NCBI GenBank assembly: GCA_020630955.1
Contig: JAHDIE010000002.1
Span: forward strand, 1-64,000
DNA from: Saprospiraceae bacterium
GTDB lineage: Bacteria; Bacteroidota; Bacteroidia; Chitinophagales; Saprospiraceae
DNA: 64,000 nucleotides
Direction of reading: 5' to 3'
Shown: positions 27,890 through 36,011 of the stretch, piece after piece
Layout: each line of letters opens with the position of its first letter
How positions within the stretch are numbered: the stretch's first letter is position 1
Made by a program: the position numbers and the translations under genes
Notes under the pieces: model-generated
Told to the model about the DNA's origin: nothing
Databases searched by the model: none
The model's input: the letters and a program-made list of their open reading frames with translations, nothing else

Positions 27890-28648
27890 ATGTACAAAAG
27901 GGTGAAAAACTCAGGAACTGGATTCCTGAAGTTGGGTGTTATGCTATTTCTTAGTTTAATTCCCATAAAAAATGAACTAAAGTCAGAAACCAGAGAGGTG
28001 GTTTTAAAAGTTCCAGTCTTAAAAATAAATGCTTATTTGATGGGAATGGAGGAAATGGATCAGGATATATATAGCAACTTGCAAAACAATATTGATTTTT
28101 TAAATCAAGAATTTGAAGGGAAGATTGGATTCGAATTAGAAAATCTCCATATCGATGAAACTGGTGCTTATCTTCCTGATTTATATAGTAACTTTTACAA
28201 AGGAGAAGGAGAATTAGTAGATGAAATCGTTTCGCCAATTGAACAAGAAGGAGCTGTAAATGTTTTTGTATTTCATACCTATTGTCACGAAGGAACCGAC
28301 CAAGCACTCATGGGTTTTACTCCTGTATTGAGATCAGCACATCACAAGTATCAATCTGTTTCTCCTACTTTTGACAGAATATATATCGCCTATGAAGGAT
28401 TGGAAAATCAAACAACATTGGTTCATGAAATGGGACACTTTCTTGGTTTGAAACATCCCTGGGAAATTTCGGAATATGATAAAAAATCAATCGGTATCCA
28501 TCATGATAATGAAAACCATAATCATATGGCCTACGGAAATGATGTCGATCATTTTACAAGGCAACAATTGGATTTAATGAGGAGAAATGCAATTGACTAT
28601 AGGCAGTATTTAGCAAGTCGAGTAGTTTCGGTTTCATTTCAACCTTAA
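27890..28648 (+). CDS. M43-like (pappalysin-type) zinc metalloprotease
   Basis: A 252-residue exported metzincin. A positively charged N-terminus and hydrophobic segment (about 13-27) form a signal or anchor. The zinc motif is complete, HEMGHFLGLKH (H179, E180, H183, H189), and a Met-turn follows in HMAYGNDVDHFTRQQLDLMRRN, which matches the FTxxQ pattern of M43 proteases. The family is usually larger and often carries a T9SS tail in Bacteroidota; no tail is present here, so export is probably by Sec only. Family level is confident; substrate unknown. Confidence 0.85.
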   Translation: MYKRVKNSGTGFLKLGVMLFLSLIPIKNELKSETREVVLKVPVLKINAYLMGMEEMDQDIYSNLQNNIDFLNQEFEGKIGFELENLHIDETGAYLPDLYSNFYKGEGELVDEIVSPIEQEGAVNVFVFHTYCHEGTDQALMGFTPVLRSAHHKYQSVSPTFDRIYIAYEGLENQTTLVHEMGHFLGLKHPWEISEYDKKSIGIHHDNENHNHMAYGNDVDHFTRQQLDLMRRNAIDYRQYLASRVVSVSFQP

Positions 28649-28970
28649 GCATAAAAAATCCCAAACCGCCAAAACTTCTTTAAGTTGTGCCTGTTTGGGA
28701 CAAGTAATCTTAAACTCCTAATTCAAATATAATATTTTCTGCGGTTCTTTTCGATACATATATAGAATAATTTTAGATATTATTATTATAAATATATAAA
28801 CTGTTGATAATTAGGCATTCATTAAAGGGTTGCAATGTGATTTAGATGAAATATTACAAATAGCATACTAAAAGGAAGAGGCTTTCAAATTATCTCAAGA
28901 ACAAATAAATAATTCAATAGGCTTAGACCAAGTAAATATTACGACTTAAATTGCAGATCAATTCTTATTA
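28649..28970. other. 322-bp intergenic region between the protease and FkbM genes
   Basis: Apart from a minus-strand terminator near its left end, this AT-rich stretch holds no open frame on either strand. On the plus strand, 28815-28949 reads as 45 codons interrupted once by TAA (AFIKGLQCDLDEILQIAY, stop, KEEAFKLSQEQINNSIGLD and a few more codons), coding-like in composition but with no start codon. It could be a gene remnant; evidence is weak. Confidence 0.4.
28653..28700 (-). terminator. Minus-strand terminator-like hairpin
   Basis: TCCCAAAC and GTTTGGGA form an 8-bp outer stem, with a second short stem (AACTT/AAGTT) inside. On the minus strand it is followed by six T; on the plus strand there is no T run, so it would stop transcription coming from the right, where no minus-strand gene is annotated. 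Confidence 0.6.
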
Positions 28971-29702
28971 ATGGATCTTAAAACAATCGTAAAAAAAATA
29001 TTAAAGCTGAGTCCATTTGCCCTGAGTAAAAATCACGCTTACGATCTTCAAACCAAAAAGATATTGAAACAGGTACTAAAAGAAAATAGTAATTGCGTAG
29101 ATGTCGGATGTCATAAAGGTGAAATCATAGAGATTATGCTTACTCAAGCACCAAAAGGGGTTCATTTTGGATTCGAACCTATTCCAATTTTGTATCATAA
29201 TTTAAGAAAGAAATATAGTTCAAATCCAAATTGCATCATAAGCTCTATTGCCGCAAGTAATCAAGTGGGTGAATCAAGTTTTAATTATGTCGTTTCAAAC
29301 CCTTCTTATTCAGGACTTAAAAAGAGGGCTTATGATAAGAAGAATGAACAGGATAAGAAAATTTTAGTTCAGACGAACAAACTGGATAATGTAATTCCAG
29401 ATGATATGGTTATTGATCTAATAAAAATTGATGTTGAAGGCGGAGAAATGTTGGTTCTTGAAGGAGCCAAAACTCTAATTGAAAAACATCAACCTATAAT
29501 ACTCTTTGAGCATGGTTTAGGGGCATCAGATTTCTATGATTATGGGCCAGAAAAATTATTCTCATTTTTTGAAAAATTAGACTATTCTATATACACGCTT
29601 AATGGATTCCTAAGTTATGAAAAATCGCTTTCGAAATCTGATTTAATTGATCAATTTTACCAAGGTTTGAATTACTATTTCATAGCAAAAAGTAGTCTTT
29701 AG
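28971..29702 (+). CDS. FkbM family SAM-dependent methyltransferase
   Basis: A 243-residue methyltransferase. The SAM-binding loop is CVDVGCHKGEIIEI (near residue 45), followed by GFEPIPILYHNLRKKY with the acidic residue that contacts the ribose, and the FkbM signature LIKIDVEGGEMLVLEGAKTLI. Substrates in this family are usually sugars or secondary metabolites, but none can be named here. No glycan-synthesis neighbours are present; the gene lies in a stretch with a possible remnant before it and an orphan sorting domain after it, which suggests a rearranged spot. Confidence 0.88.
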   Translation: MDLKTIVKKILKLSPFALSKNHAYDLQTKKILKQVLKENSNCVDVGCHKGEIIEIMLTQAPKGVHFGFEPIPILYHNLRKKYSSNPNCIISSIAASNQVGESSFNYVVSNPSYSGLKKRAYDKKNEQDKKILVQTNKLDNVIPDDMVIDLIKIDVEGGEMLVLEGAKTLIEKHQPIILFEHGLGASDFYDYGPEKLFSFFEKLDYSIYTLNGFLSYEKSLSKSDLIDQFYQGLNYYFIAKSSL

Positions 29703-29750
29703 AATTTTCACTCAACACATCGTCTCAGCAATGCGTCGTATCTTGTTCTC

Positions 29751-30155
29751 TTGTTTAAAACTGTGGCAATCAAATTTAGACAACGAGGATTAGAATTGCC
29801 CTGGATATCTCCATTAGGTAACTTTCCAAATTATCCTAGGTTTAGAGTAGATGATGATGAAAAATGTGATCCGACTATCACAACTATTTTTGGAGAGCCA
29901 GTTTTTTACAAGAAAGAGCTTGATGTTTATTCCAATCCAACAAATGATATTATTAACATAGATCTTCCAGATGAAAAGAACGGAAGGCTGATGTTGTACA
30001 ATATAAATGGTGAAGTACTTTTTAATGAAAACAATCAATTCGGTAGAAAAACAATTCATGTAAATCATCTTTCTTCAGGCATTTATTTTATAGAGTTTAT
30101 CCCTGATAACAATCCAGAGTTTCTAATCTATACTTCTAAGTTAGTCATTGAGTAA
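29751..30155 (+). pseudogene. 5'-truncated tail of a secreted protein with T9SS type A sorting domain
   Basis: Only the C-terminal part of a larger exported protein seems to remain. No signal peptide and no ATG precede it (the earliest start is TTG). The sequence GNFPNYPRFRVDDDEKCDPT is the linker typical of Saprospiraceae secreted proteins, where it follows a large N-terminal domain. After it comes a complete type A sorting domain: LDVYSNPTNDIINIDLP, then LMLYNINGEVLFNE and LSSGIYFIEFIPD. Without an export signal, the sorting domain cannot work. It is in the same frame as the FkbM stop codon 48 bases upstream. A short live protein is not excluded. Confidence 0.6.
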
Positions 30156-30265
30156 AGTCTGTAATAAACCAATACTCATATAAAATTTTACAATTCTAAT
30201 GAGTAAGGCTTGAACTTATTTTTTAAAATCTGATGGATCCTAAATTTTGTATATCAACAAAATAT

Positions 30266-30293
30266 TTAAGGCCCTCTTGAAAGAGAGCCTTAA
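30266..30293. terminator. Hairpin terminator downstream of the zinc-ribbon-like lipoprotein gene
   Basis: TTAAGGCCCTCT pairs with AGAGAGCCTTAA (one mismatch) around the loop TGAA. The minus strand continues into A/T-rich sequence with TTTTG, so it probably ends the minus-strand gene and possibly the opposing remnant too. Confidence 0.6.
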
Positions 30294-30326
30294 TCTGCAA
30301 AACACCAAAACTATGTGTTTTGATAA

Positions 30327-30860
30327 TTAGTTATTGTGGTATTCTTGGTTATGCGCTAAAGCTCCTCCACAGTTTGAGCAATTTCCCGCTCCAGCTGCAC
30401 CGCCAGCACATCCTGCAGGACAAGTGTAATGGTAAACGCCATTTGCATTTTGTGCTGGAGAAGGAGAAGGAGAAGGAGTCGTTGTAGGTGTAATAGGCGT
30501 AGTTAGAGTGTTTGCTTCATCTCCACCTAATATTGGTTGACTAGTTATAGTTGTTGGAGAAGGACTTGGCGTTTGATTGTGAAAAGCGGCATTGTGGACA
30601 TACGCTGTTCCACAAGTAGGACAATTGCCTTGCGCATCTCCGCCACTACCTTCACAACTATTAGGACAATAATAATGAGGTAAGCCAGCAACTCCTGCTG
30701 GTGCGGAAACAACTCCAGCAGCCGCTGCTGCTTCTGCAGCAGCATCTGCAGCTTGTTTTTGCGACTCAGATAGCAAAGCTTCTGGTCTAGATGGTTTATC
30801 TGCACAAGAAGAAATTACTATTGCGGTCATTATTAATATAAGGATTCCTAAATTTTTCAT
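30327..30860 (-). CDS. Lipoprotein with two Cys4His2 metal-binding-like motifs
   Basis: A 177-residue lipoprotein (VISSC, cysteine 19). An alanine-rich segment (37-60) leads to two copies of one motif: C65-x3-C69-x10-C80-x2-C83 followed by H89 and H94, and C147-x3-C151-x9-C161-x2-C164 followed by H170 and H175. Between the copies lies a linker rich in Thr, Ser and Pro (98-136). Each copy begins Y-x-CP like the heavy-metal-binding domain YxCPMHP, but differs in spacing. Metal binding is inferred from the conserved ligands; no family is recognised. It is a single gene with its own -7 box and terminator. Confidence 0.75.
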   Translation of the reverse strand: MKNLGILILIMTAIVISSCADKPSRPEALLSESQKQAADAAAEAAAAAGVVSAPAGVAGLPHYYCPNSCEGSGGDAQGNCPTCGTAYVHNAAFHNQTPSPSPTTITSQPILGGDEANTLTTPITPTTTPSPSPSPAQNANGVYHYTCPAGCAGGAAGAGNCSNCGGALAHNQEYHNN

Positions 30861-30921
30861 AATCTGATTTTCTTAATAATGTTGAAAATTGGGTTGAAGT
30901 GTGAATTTTAACTATTTTTTC

Positions 30922-30929
30922 CAAATATA
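30922..30929 (-). promoter_or_regulatory. Putative -7 box (TAnnTTTG) for the zinc-ribbon-like lipoprotein
   Basis: The minus strand reads TATATTTG about 61 bp before the ATG. No -33 TTTG is seen at proper spacing. Confidence 0.3.
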
Positions 30930-31010
30930 TGACTAAAAAAGTGATTGTCTCTAATTTTTAAAACGCTAGCTAATATTTGTAGAGATAAGACATATAATAA
31001 AAAAACATAA

Positions 31011-31018
31011 TATATTTG
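31011..31018 (+). promoter_or_regulatory. Putative -7 box (TAnnTTTG) for namZ
   Basis: TATATTTG lies 13 bp before the GTG start, so the mRNA would be almost leaderless. No properly spaced -33 TTTG. Confidence 0.3.
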
Positions 31019-31031
31019 TTTAAAAGCTTTC

Positions 31032-32249
31032 GTGGTGAATCAATTATTAACTAGATCTATTTTCTTTTTCGCACTGTTTATTCTGTCTTGTCAGGGTAGT
31101 CAATCACAAAACCATAAAGAAGCAGGTATTGATCTTGGTTCTGAATCTTCCTTAAAGTTAGGTCTAGAAAATACCTTTGCTTACTTTCCAATGTTAAAAG
31201 ACAAACGAGTCGCCTTGGTTGCAAATCATACAAGTGCTATGAAAGGGATTCATTTGGTTGATACACTTTTGAAAGAAGGGTTTAATATAGTCAAGGTGTT
31301 TGCTCCTGAGCATGGTTTTAGGGGAACAGCAGATGCTGGAGAAAAAGTTGAAGATGATATCGATGAAAGTACTGGTATCCCAATTATATCTCTTTATGGA
31401 AAGCATAAAAAACCTAAACCTGAATCCCTTTCAGATGTAGATATTGTTTTGTTTGATATTCAAGATGTTGGCGTAAGATTTTATACCTACATTTCGACCT
31501 TACATTATGTTATGGAGGCCTGCGCAGAATCCAATAAACCTTTAATTGTTTTAGATAGGCCCAATCCTCATGCTCATTATGTTGACGGTCCGATAATGGA
31601 GGATGAATTTAAGTCTTTTGTTGGTATGCACAATGTTCCTATTGTTTACGGTCTGACCATTGGAGAATATGCTCAGATGATCAATGGTGAAAAGTGGCTT
31701 TCAAATGATGTGCATTGTGAATTGATTGTAATCCACAACTTAAATTATAATCGCTATCAATTATTCGAAATACCAATCAAACCATCACCTAATTTACCAA
31801 ATGCCTTGTCTGTTCAATTGTACCCATCTCTATGTTTCTTCGAAGGCACTTCAGTAACTGCAGGGAGAGGTACAGATCTGCCTTTTCAATGTTATGGTCA
31901 TGTTGAAATGAATACTCATTATATATTTACACCACAAACAAATAATGGGTCTAAATTTCCAAAATTTAAAGATATCCAAATCAGCGGAGTTGATTTATCT
32001 TCTGTTGATTTAGATGATTTATTTAATCAAAAATCTCTACGTCTTAGTTATTTATTAGACGCTTATTCCAGGATTAATAATGATCCTGAGGTATTTTTCT
32101 TGAGCAATAATTTTTTTGAAAAATTAGCAGGAACAAGTGATTTAAGAAAACAGCTCATTGAAGGAAAAAGTGAAGAAGAAATTAGGATGAGCTGGAAGAA
32201 TGGGTTGTTGAATTATCTAGAGATTCGTAAAAAATATCTTTTGTATTAA
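31032..32249 (+). CDS. namZ: DUF1343 protein, exo-beta-N-acetylmuramidase NamZ family
   Basis: Lipoprotein (FILSC, cysteine 20) of 405 residues. The DUF1343 family includes NamZ, which removes N-acetylmuramic acid from the non-reducing end of peptidoglycan fragments. Signatures seen: RVALVANHTSAMKGIHLVDTL, VFAPEHGFRGTADAGE, DIVLFDIQDVGVRFYTYISTLHYVMEA, LDRPNPH and FEGTSVTAGRGTDLPFQ. The start is GTG (two in tandem), as no ATG fits the signal peptide. The 3' end overlaps the convergent barrel-protein gene by four bases. Confidence 0.92.
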   Translation: MVNQLLTRSIFFFALFILSCQGSQSQNHKEAGIDLGSESSLKLGLENTFAYFPMLKDKRVALVANHTSAMKGIHLVDTLLKEGFNIVKVFAPEHGFRGTADAGEKVEDDIDESTGIPIISLYGKHKKPKPESLSDVDIVLFDIQDVGVRFYTYISTLHYVMEACAESNKPLIVLDRPNPHAHYVDGPIMEDEFKSFVGMHNVPIVYGLTIGEYAQMINGEKWLSNDVHCELIVIHNLNYNRYQLFEIPIKPSPNLPNALSVQLYPSLCFFEGTSVTAGRGTDLPFQCYGHVEMNTHYIFTPQTNNGSKFPKFKDIQISGVDLSSVDLDDLFNQKSLRLSYLLDAYSRINNDPEVFFLSNNFFEKLAGTSDLRKQLIEGKSEEEIRMSWKNGLLNYLEIRKKYLLY

Positions 32250-34321
32250 AATCTGAAAACGATTTGTGCTTTTATTTCTGTTTGCTTATTTCCAACGATT
32301 TGGTTGTTGCCACTGCTAATCACCTCTAAATTCTCATATTGCGTTCTAGCAAATCTTATTTCAGTAGTAAGCCATCTTGTAAAGTCATACCTTAAATTGA
32401 TATAAAACCTGGATCCTCTGTTTGCAAAAGCTGGGATATAAAATTCATACAAGATGTCATTTTCATATGCATAAATTCGTGTGTTAAAATCATCAGTATC
32501 AAACAATGCATATCTTGCTGTGATTCTGAGAGGTGAGCCGATAGGTCTAAATAGAAAATCTTGATAAAACATCATGCCTTTACTTTGGTTTTCACCATGA
32601 TTATAAAAGCTAAATTCTAATCTACTTCTAAGTTCCAGTGCTTTGTTTACATGATAGGAAAGATGGGTTCTTAGTTTATGTCTTTTTACCAAGGCCAGGT
32701 TGTTAGTACCATGCATCGATGGATTGTAATTTCTTTCTTTAACTTCATAAACGTATTGCATGTACAAATTCAGTTTGCGCTTTATGATGTAGTCAATTCT
32801 TGCAAAATATTCCATTCCATTGGAAGGCCGGTCTATTTGATATTTTAACCATCGATTTTTCCAAATATCTCCATAAAAACTAATTTTCCAGGCGTAAACC
32901 GGGCGCAATTCAATTCCAATATAAATGCCTTCTTCATTCTGAATTCCAGCCGATTCGGCAAAGGCATTTGGTGATATTGAAATATAGTCAGGATCATATT
33001 TTCTATAAAGTGTTGCAATGCTAATTGTTGGATCAATTCCTAATAATAATCCATGCAATTGTGCCCATCCGGTGCCATTGCTGGTAGCAACTTCTCCAAA
33101 GAAATTCCAATTTCTGAATCGAAATGAATAGTCAGTACTAAGGTTGTTTAATATTGATGGTACTTGCTGGTATTTCTTATATAGTCTTGTATTTTTTTCA
33201 AAACTAGCCCCAAACTCTGTTCTTAAATAATTAATAGCTAGGTGATGATTCTTTTTTTTATACTTAAGAATACCACCACTTTGGAAGCTCGTAATTGCTC
33301 TTTTGTTTTTGATTTCAGATTCAGTTCTGTGATATCCATCTATTCTGATAGAACTAATTTCAATGTTCAATGGATCTGGGTCAATTATTATTCCTTCTTC
33401 TGGCTCACTAACTGTGGCGTCAATTTTCTTAAAACTTCCCATAAGTGAAAGTTCTATGTTTTTTATAGGTCTGACTGTTGTACCAAATCCACGGAAGTAA
33501 TCATTTTCATTTACGGAATTATACGGTTTGAATGCTCTTCCTCCTTTTTTTATGCTGGTAACCCAAGATGATTTTCCTGCACCAAAATTATTATGTTCGA
33601 TAAGTCCTTGACCTAGACTAAAAGAATAATCTCCAACAACCAAATCTTTCAAATAGTGTGTGTAATCTTTTAAATATAAATGGGCTGTTGTATAATCAAA
33701 ACCTTGTTTGTTTGAGCCTCTAAAGAATTCCTCTCCAGGATCTTTTTCGAGAGTCAAACCATATCTTAACCTATTTTCATAATTGTGGCGAAATCTAATA
33801 AAGTATCGGTCATTATTTCCTGCATAGGGAGTAATTCCATTTTCATCTTCAAGATATCCTTTCTGATTTTCAACTATGGTTCTTGATTTTATAAAGATTT
33901 CATTTTTGCCTTCAGAAATCATGCTTAAAATTGAATTCTGAAATTTGTTTGGATCTGTTACGGAAACAAATGGCTTTAGTCTTTTGATGGTCTCTAAATC
34001 CAGATTTGGGATTACTTGAAGTTCTTCTAGCCTAATGAAATCACCATAAATATCTCTATGATTTAAAATGTTGTCGATTTGAAGATCTGAAAGCAACATG
34101 AGGTCTTTGAATTCATCATATTCAGCAATGTTTATATTCAGCGGATTTTGATGGTAGCTTTCAAGCCTAATGATAATGTCAGATATATCAAATTCTTCTA
34201 ATTCTTGATCTTCAAGAAATTGCTCCAAGACCAATTGTAATTCTTGAGGTATATCTTGACTATGGGCATGAATATAGCCAATACAACAAAAAAGAAATAT
34301 GAAAAATTTATTTTTTATCAT
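32246..34321 (-). CDS. Helix-hairpin-helix domain protein with predicted outer-membrane barrel
   Basis: A 691-residue secreted protein with a signal peptide (about 1-20). Residues of about 40-125 form ComEA-like helix-hairpin-helix repeats (NPLNINIAEYDEFKDLMLLSDLQIDNIL, then LEELQVIPNLDLETIKRLKPFVSV). The remaining 550 residues are rich in alternating aromatic strands (YGLTLEKDPGEEF, SFSLGQGLIEHNNFG, and the terminal strand AQIVFRF ending in phenylalanine), so a large outer-membrane barrel is likely. The family is common and unnamed in Bacteroidota. The ATG shares one base with the stop of the upstream gene (TAATG). Confidence 0.82.
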   Translation of the reverse strand: MIKNKFFIFLFCCIGYIHAHSQDIPQELQLVLEQFLEDQELEEFDISDIIIRLESYHQNPLNINIAEYDEFKDLMLLSDLQIDNILNHRDIYGDFIRLEELQVIPNLDLETIKRLKPFVSVTDPNKFQNSILSMISEGKNEIFIKSRTIVENQKGYLEDENGITPYAGNNDRYFIRFRHNYENRLRYGLTLEKDPGEEFFRGSNKQGFDYTTAHLYLKDYTHYLKDLVVGDYSFSLGQGLIEHNNFGAGKSSWVTSIKKGGRAFKPYNSVNENDYFRGFGTTVRPIKNIELSLMGSFKKIDATVSEPEEGIIIDPDPLNIEISSIRIDGYHRTESEIKNKRAITSFQSGGILKYKKKNHHLAINYLRTEFGASFEKNTRLYKKYQQVPSILNNLSTDYSFRFRNWNFFGEVATSNGTGWAQLHGLLLGIDPTISIATLYRKYDPDYISISPNAFAESAGIQNEEGIYIGIELRPVYAWKISFYGDIWKNRWLKYQIDRPSNGMEYFARIDYIIKRKLNLYMQYVYEVKERNYNPSMHGTNNLALVKRHKLRTHLSYHVNKALELRSRLEFSFYNHGENQSKGMMFYQDFLFRPIGSPLRITARYALFDTDDFNTRIYAYENDILYEFYIPAFANRGSRFYINLRYDFTRWLTTEIRFARTQYENLEVISSGNNQIVGNKQTEIKAQIVFRF

Positions 34322-35847
34322 TATTCAGGATAAATCTCCGACATTTTGCATTTTTCTGAAATGCTTCTAATCCAAAGAAAGAAATCAAAATAATTAAATA
34401 TTCTTTTATCATAACTATGAGTTTTGGTTTTCTCAATTTTGACTTTGAGTTTGTTGACCATAACTTCATAATTATTGTCCTTCCAATTTTTATTCAGTAA
34501 AGTGAAAATCATTGTTAAGGTACTATTTTGTTCGCTATTTTTTTCAAAAGCTCTTTTTACTGAAGGGATTAGATTTCTAACCAAGGCATGGTGAGCTAGA
34601 TGATAATTTGCAATTAAATTTAATAGCTTGGCGTAACATAATAAATCTTCTCTAAGTTGTCCTTTTTTTGGTTGAATGATATAGTTTAAATGATCGATTG
34701 CTTCTTGATGGTGCCCAGTAGCAATCTTTAGCCAAGCAAATTTATAATGAAACATCATGACTCTATGAGAATCAATCTGTAATCTATATTCTTGCATTTC
34801 TTTAAATACTTGCTTTTCTAGTTTATTGGTTGAACTAAATCTTTTATTAAGGATTAATTCATTAATCTTTGCGTTGTAACCATATATGTAATTTAGCAAC
34901 TTGGTTGTTTCATTAAATTTTTCCTTGTTGGCTTTAGTGAATAAAAAGTATCTTTTTAGCCAAGCATCAAAATCATCTTTATTCTTTAAATAGAAGTTAT
35001 TGGTCAAAATGTAATGCATCCCACGTAGGTATAAATCTGGGTCTTTGAATTGCATATTTTGATTTCGATCAAAAACATCAACCCATTGAATTGCTCGGCT
35101 AAGGCTGTTTTCATAATCCAAAGTCATGTAGTGGTACCAAACATAGCTTTGTTGCAATAGCACATCTTCGTAAAAACCTGGATTTTTGCTGATTATTGAA
35201 GGGAGATTGCTGTCGAAGTAGGACTTAACCAAAAAGTGTTCTTTATCATCCTTAACGAATCCCATTTTAATATATAAGCCTTGAATCATCAAACTCAAAT
35301 TAGAGATTTTGGATGTTCTAGATATCGTAACATTTGATTTGTCTGATAATCTGATTAAATCTTCAACCTTATTTTTAATTTTTCTACTCCTAGTTATGTG
35401 TCTTGATTCTATAAGTTTTTGAAATTCTAGGATTTCAAGCAGTATAATTTCTTGGTTACTAATCTGAGCAAGCGGAGTAATTCTATCCAATATTTTTAAC
35501 GATTGTAGATATAAACTTTTACCGTATAATATTTTTGCATAATCTATTTGTTCTCTTATTTGGATGTCAATATCATGTCTGCTATGAAGTTGTCTTAAGC
35601 TTTTGAGGATTAAAGAGTATAACTGTCTCTTTAGATTTACAAAGTCGCTTTTTTTAATATTATTGAATTGTTTGTTGACTTTTTTGTCATCATAACTTTT
35701 TAAGCTTTCTAAAAGATCGAAAAGACTGAGATATTGACTGGTTTTATTACTGTCCAGTCCTTTCAAATAAAGTTTAAAATGTCGTTTTTCTGCTTTTTCT
35801 AAACTTTGTATTAATTTAAATAATTCTTCATTTTTAGCAATGGGCAT
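34321..35847 (-). CDS. Hypothetical all-helical, TPR-like protein
   Basis: I do not recognise a named family. The 508-residue protein has no signal peptide and appears almost entirely helical, with repeats reminiscent of tetratricopeptides (SLYLQSLKILDRITPLAQ, MFHYKFAWLKIATGHHQEAIDHLNYI, LLNLIANYHLAHHALV). The opening LFKLIQSLEKAEKRHFKLYLKG is basic and conserved-looking. It is translationally coupled to the barrel protein. It is divergent from glnA across a gap holding a 23-bp direct repeat. Confidence 0.65.
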   Translation of the reverse strand: MPIAKNEELFKLIQSLEKAEKRHFKLYLKGLDSNKTSQYLSLFDLLESLKSYDDKKVNKQFNNIKKSDFVNLKRQLYSLILKSLRQLHSRHDIDIQIREQIDYAKILYGKSLYLQSLKILDRITPLAQISNQEIILLEILEFQKLIESRHITRSRKIKNKVEDLIRLSDKSNVTISRTSKISNLSLMIQGLYIKMGFVKDDKEHFLVKSYFDSNLPSIISKNPGFYEDVLLQQSYVWYHYMTLDYENSLSRAIQWVDVFDRNQNMQFKDPDLYLRGMHYILTNNFYLKNKDDFDAWLKRYFLFTKANKEKFNETTKLLNYIYGYNAKINELILNKRFSSTNKLEKQVFKEMQEYRLQIDSHRVMMFHYKFAWLKIATGHHQEAIDHLNYIIQPKKGQLREDLLCYAKLLNLIANYHLAHHALVRNLIPSVKRAFEKNSEQNSTLTMIFTLLNKNWKDNNYEVMVNKLKVKIEKTKTHSYDKRIFNYFDFFLWIRSISEKCKMSEIYPE

Positions 35848-35859
35848 AACAAAATGATA

Positions 35860-35958
35860 AATTTTAATTTATTGAAAATCAATTATATATGTTGTAAATG
35901 TTGTAATTGGATATTGCAATTTACAAATTTAATTCAATTTTAATTTATTGAAAATCAA
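35860..35958. repeat. 23-bp direct repeat pair upstream of glnA
   Basis: The same 23 bases occur at 35860-35882 and 35936-35958, 76 bp apart, in the divergent gap before glnA. Each copy ends in TTGAAAATCAA, a dyad with arms TTGA and TCAA. The pair could be tandem binding sites for a regulator of glnA or of the opposite gene, or a small duplication. Confidence 0.7.
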
Positions 35959-36011
35959 ACTACTTTTACATCATCAATTAATCAATAACATATTTCAAAT
36001 TATTATCTACA

